From JBMYXZ01 sp049608925 (GTDB lineage: Bacteria > Pseudomonadota > Alphaproteobacteria > JAGOMX01), in NCBI GenBank assembly GCA_049608925.1, contig JBMYXZ010000075.1:1-6681 (forward strand): a stretch of 6,681 nt of DNA. Direction: 5' to 3'. Positions 5,360-6,681 of this stretch are shown one piece after another. Numbering within the stretch: the first letter of the stretch is position 1; each line of letters begins with the position of its first letter. The translations under genes were made by a program, and so were the position numbers. The notes under the pieces are model-generated. The model was not told the DNA's origin. It did not search any database and was given only the letters and a program-made list of their open reading frames with translations.

Positions 5360-5740
5360 ATGAATGCAAAAGTAATATTTACATCGCTCGCCGTTTTGGT
5401 CCTGATTGGTGGGGCAGGGTATTTCATGATGCCAGCTGCCGAAGAGCCGGAACAGGAGGAATTAGCATCAATAGATGGTGCCTGTGTCGAGGTTTATTAC
5501 AAGCCTGCTTGTGGGTATTGCAAAAAGGCTTTCAGGCTGCTGAAAAAACACAAGGCAGACTATGTGATCTACAACCTTGAGCGCCGCACGGACCTGATTC
5601 CCGAGATGATGCAACGCACGCGCAATGCTCAGACGGTTCCACAGATATTCATTGCCGGCAAGCATATCGGGGGATATACCGAACTGCTCGCCCTTAGTAA
5701 ACAAAAGAAGCTAAAGGAAAAACTGAAGATGTGTGGGTGA
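5360..5740 (+). CDS. Membrane-anchored or exported glutaredoxin-like protein
   Basis: 126 residues, about 40 longer at the N-terminus than a typical soluble glutaredoxin (about 80-90). Residues 5-23 form a hydrophobic signal or anchor after a short basic N-terminus, so the domain most likely faces the periplasm; an acidic linker (AAEEPEQEE, 26-34) follows. The glutaredoxin domain runs from about 41: active site C51-G-Y-C54, TVP at 92-94 (cis-proline loop), and the GG pair at 104-105 in HIGGYTEL that helps hold glutathione. Extra cysteines are C42 and C125. It should catalyse thiol-disulfide exchange, perhaps glutathione-linked, outside the cytoplasm. It is divergent from the cysteine-rich exported gene, a plausible substrate. 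There is no ribosome site; the mRNA appears leaderless. A DsbA- or thioredoxin-like role is possible, but TVP plus GG favours glutaredoxin. Confidence 0.88.
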   Translation: MNAKVIFTSLAVLVLIGGAGYFMMPAAEEPEQEELASIDGACVEVYYKPACGYCKKAFRLLKKHKADYVIYNLERRTDLIPEMMQRTRNAQTVPQIFIAGKHIGGYTELLALSKQKKLKEKLKMCG

Positions 5741-5746
5741 GGTGGG

Positions 5747-5770
5747 AAAGCCCTGTTGTTTCAGGACTTT
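5747..5770 (+). terminator. Hairpin just after the glutaredoxin-like gene
   Basis: AAAGCCCTG (5747-5755) pairs with CAGGACTTT (5762-5770), with one C-A mismatch and a six-base loop. It starts six bases after the stop codon. There is no long T tract beyond the TTT in the stem, so it may stabilise the 3' end rather than terminate by itself. Confidence 0.35.
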
Positions 5771-5783
5771 ATCTGCCTTACAA

Positions 5784-5825
5784 CCCATACTCCGACTTTC
5801 CGCGGCTTGACCGCGGAATCCATTT
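5784..5825 (+). repeat. Left arm of the inverted-repeat element
   Basis: Contains its own perfect hairpin: TTCCGCGG, loop CTTGA, CCGCGGAA (5798-5818). It also holds one GANTC site (5816-5820), the target of the CcrM methylase in alphaproteobacteria. Confidence 0.75.
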
Positions 5826-6000
5826 AATTATTTTATTTTAATTATTTAGCTGGCATCCAATATCATCTTAAGTCCCACCAATCCGTTAAGACGATCAAAT
5901 TTATTCATGAATTAGAATATCTAAGGAACTCTGCGGACAAGAGAAAACATACAAGTTATCATGATTTGATATCTATTTAAATCGCTGAAAAAATTGCAAA

Positions 6001-6042
6001 AAATGGATTCCGCGGTCAAGCCGCGGAAAGTCGGAGTGTGGG
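6001..6042 (-). repeat. Right arm of the inverted-repeat element
   Basis: Inverted copy of the left arm, with the same internal hairpin (6008-6028) and GANTC site (6006-6010). On the plus strand it begins AAATGGATTCCGCGG, resembling the TGGATTCC...GGAA type of short intergenic palindrome that I recall as dispersed in several proteobacterial genomes. Confidence 0.75.
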
Positions 6043-6064
6043 GTGACGAGTGGAGATAAACTAA

Positions 6065-6084
6065 GATTTTTCCATTAAAAAATC
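6065..6084. terminator. Weak AT-rich hairpin between converging genes
   Basis: GATTTTT (6065-6071) pairs with AAAAATC (6078-6084) around a six-base loop. It lies about 19 bases past the stop of the minus-strand methyltransferase gene. The stem is AT-rich and lacks a separate U tract, so terminator function is doubtful. Confidence 0.2.
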
Positions 6085-6102
6085 CCCCCTCCCACACATA
6101 AA

Positions 6103-6681
6103 CTAATTTAGTCGGACTGCATAAGTGAGTATATCAAAAGATTTTTTAGGATCTGTTCGCACGCACCAGCTTTTTCCTTCGGTATATGGCGAAGCACTTC
6201 TTACTTTTTTATGTGTAGAAAACACAAACCCAGCACTTTCACAGAATTTTTCGATCTCGGGCACTTGCCAATATGTGTGCCATTCAAAATCTAGGCTACA
6301 GCTTTTTTTAGGATTGCTCTTGAACTTGACGGGGAATGTCTGGCCACAGGCTTTGCGCAATAGCCACGCATCCTTCAGCGCTGCATCTGTTAAAGATGAC
6401 ATAACGAGGCAGCCGCCGGATTTCAAAAGGCATCGTGCCTTTATAAGTTTATCCAATACATCCAGCTTTTCATGATTGATATGAAGGGTACGAGAAAGTA
6501 TTGCAATGTCATATTTTTTTGCTGAAATATAAGACGATTTGTCCTTAAGAATTATGCGATTACTGTCTGATCTGTCCAGTTTTTTACGAATCGTGCCATA
6601 AGCTTCAGTTAAACTTTCGAGATCTCTGAATACACAAGTGACATAAGCTTCTTCATACATTTTAACCAGCGCTATAGCGTC
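6103..6681 (-). CDS. Methyltransferase-like protein, 5' end beyond the window
   Basis: The frame is open to the right edge; an ATG at 6660 gives 185 residues, but seven further in-frame codons (DAIALVK) continue to the edge without a stop, and the segment reads like the helix after the SAM-binding glycine loop. I therefore think the true start and motif I lie outside. Seen inside, numbered from that ATG: AYVTCVFRDLESL (6-18) in the motif II position but lacking the usual xDxS form, YDIAILSRTLHIN (50-62), and LLKSGGCLVMSS (78-89), matching the strand 4 and LKPGG landmarks of class I methyltransferases. The C-terminal half includes FEWHTYWQVPEIEKFCESAG, a typical late region. Similar weak-motif proteins may be methyltransferase relatives without activity. 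AT-rich like the pair at 1699-3132, but not obviously a paralogue. The substrate is unknown. Confidence 0.6.
   Translation of the reverse strand, partial: DAIALVKMYEEAYVTCVFRDLESLTEAYGTIRKKLDRSDSNRIILKDKSSYISAKKYDIAILSRTLHINHEKLDVLDKLIKARCLLKSGGCLVMSSLTDAALKDAWLLRKACGQTFPVKFKSNPKKSCSLDFEWHTYWQVPEIEKFCESAGFVFSTHKKVRSASPYTEGKSWCVRTDPKKSFDILTYAVRLN

Larger units (their letters stand above)
5784..6042. repeat. MITE-like inverted-repeat element with hairpin arms
   Basis: Two 42-base arms (5784-5825 and 6001-6042) are inverted copies with a single mismatch (5788/6038); 37 bases (5789-5825 with 6001-6037) match perfectly. The core (5826-6000) is AT-rich and has no credible gene. It can form an inner stem: ATCAAAT 5894-5900 with ATTTGAT 5964-5970, and CATGA 5906-5910 with TCATG 5959-5963. 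The whole could fold into one long hairpin. No clear target-site duplication or transposase is seen. It may be a non-autonomous element or two copies of a dispersed intergenic palindrome in opposite orientation, and could act as a two-way terminator between converging genes. Together with short flanks it fills the 362-base gap between genes (5741-6102). Confidence 0.75.

Noticed and set aside
5760..6065. Target-site duplication flanking the inverted-repeat element
   Set aside because: No direct repeat longer than a few bases was found at any plausible boundary.
5729..6099. Outer inverted match ATGTGTGGG (5729-5737) with CCCACACAT (6091-6099), and TTTATCT (5768-5774) with AGATAAA (6054-6060)
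   Set aside because: Short matches outside the strong arms, the first inside the glutaredoxin-like coding end; not enough to extend the element with confidence.
1..6681. CRISPR array, transposase, integrase or toxin-antitoxin pair
   Set aside because: No regularly spaced direct repeats and no protein with the motifs of these families were found.

Overview
The window most likely comes from an alphaproteobacterium of moderate to low G+C content. The reasons are the psd-pssA phospholipid pair, a coiled-coil porin that starts just after a tRNA gene, and a perfect match to the TTAA-N7-TTAAC box bound by the alphaproteobacterial regulator CtrA. No rRNA or species-specific marker is present, so I do not name a genus. 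G+C is uneven. By hand count, 60-base samples give 27/60 in psd (901-960) and 36/60 in the porin gene (4021-4080), but only 16/60 in the methyltransferase pair (2341-2400 and 2701-2760).

Left part (1-1590, minus strand). tRNA-Gln(TTG) is followed after 39 bases by psd, whose stop codon overlaps the start of pssA (TAATG). PssA makes phosphatidylserine and Psd decarboxylates it to phosphatidylethanolamine. PssA is cut by the left edge. Its reading frame runs over 1-761 with a perfect CDP-alcohol phosphotransferase signature.

Middle left (1591-3270). Two tandem minus-strand genes encode proteins that combine an export-type hydrophobic N-terminus with a class I SAM-methyltransferase fold. They form a tight operon, are AT-rich, and lie between two tRNA genes.

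Middle (3229-4774, plus strand). tRNA-Cys(GCA) is followed after only 22 bases by a 419-residue outer-membrane porin. The porin stop overlaps (TAATG) a previously easy-to-miss 47-residue lipoprotein gene.

Middle right (4781-5740). An exported protein with 12 cysteines in 42 residues is transcribed divergently from a membrane-anchored glutaredoxin-like protein. The 99-base intergenic region holds a 12-base perfect palindrome, the CtrA-like box, and a good sigma70-type promoter placed so that the glutaredoxin mRNA should start at its ATG (leaderless). This is the most coherent candidate for an undescribed functional unit: an envelope cysteine-rich substrate or metal-binding protein paired with an envelope thiol enzyme.

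Right part (5741-6681). A 362-base gap between converging genes holds a roughly 259-base element with 42-base inverted arms (41/42 matching), each containing its own hairpin, around an AT-rich core. Beyond it is a third methyltransferase-like gene on the minus strand, cut by the right edge.
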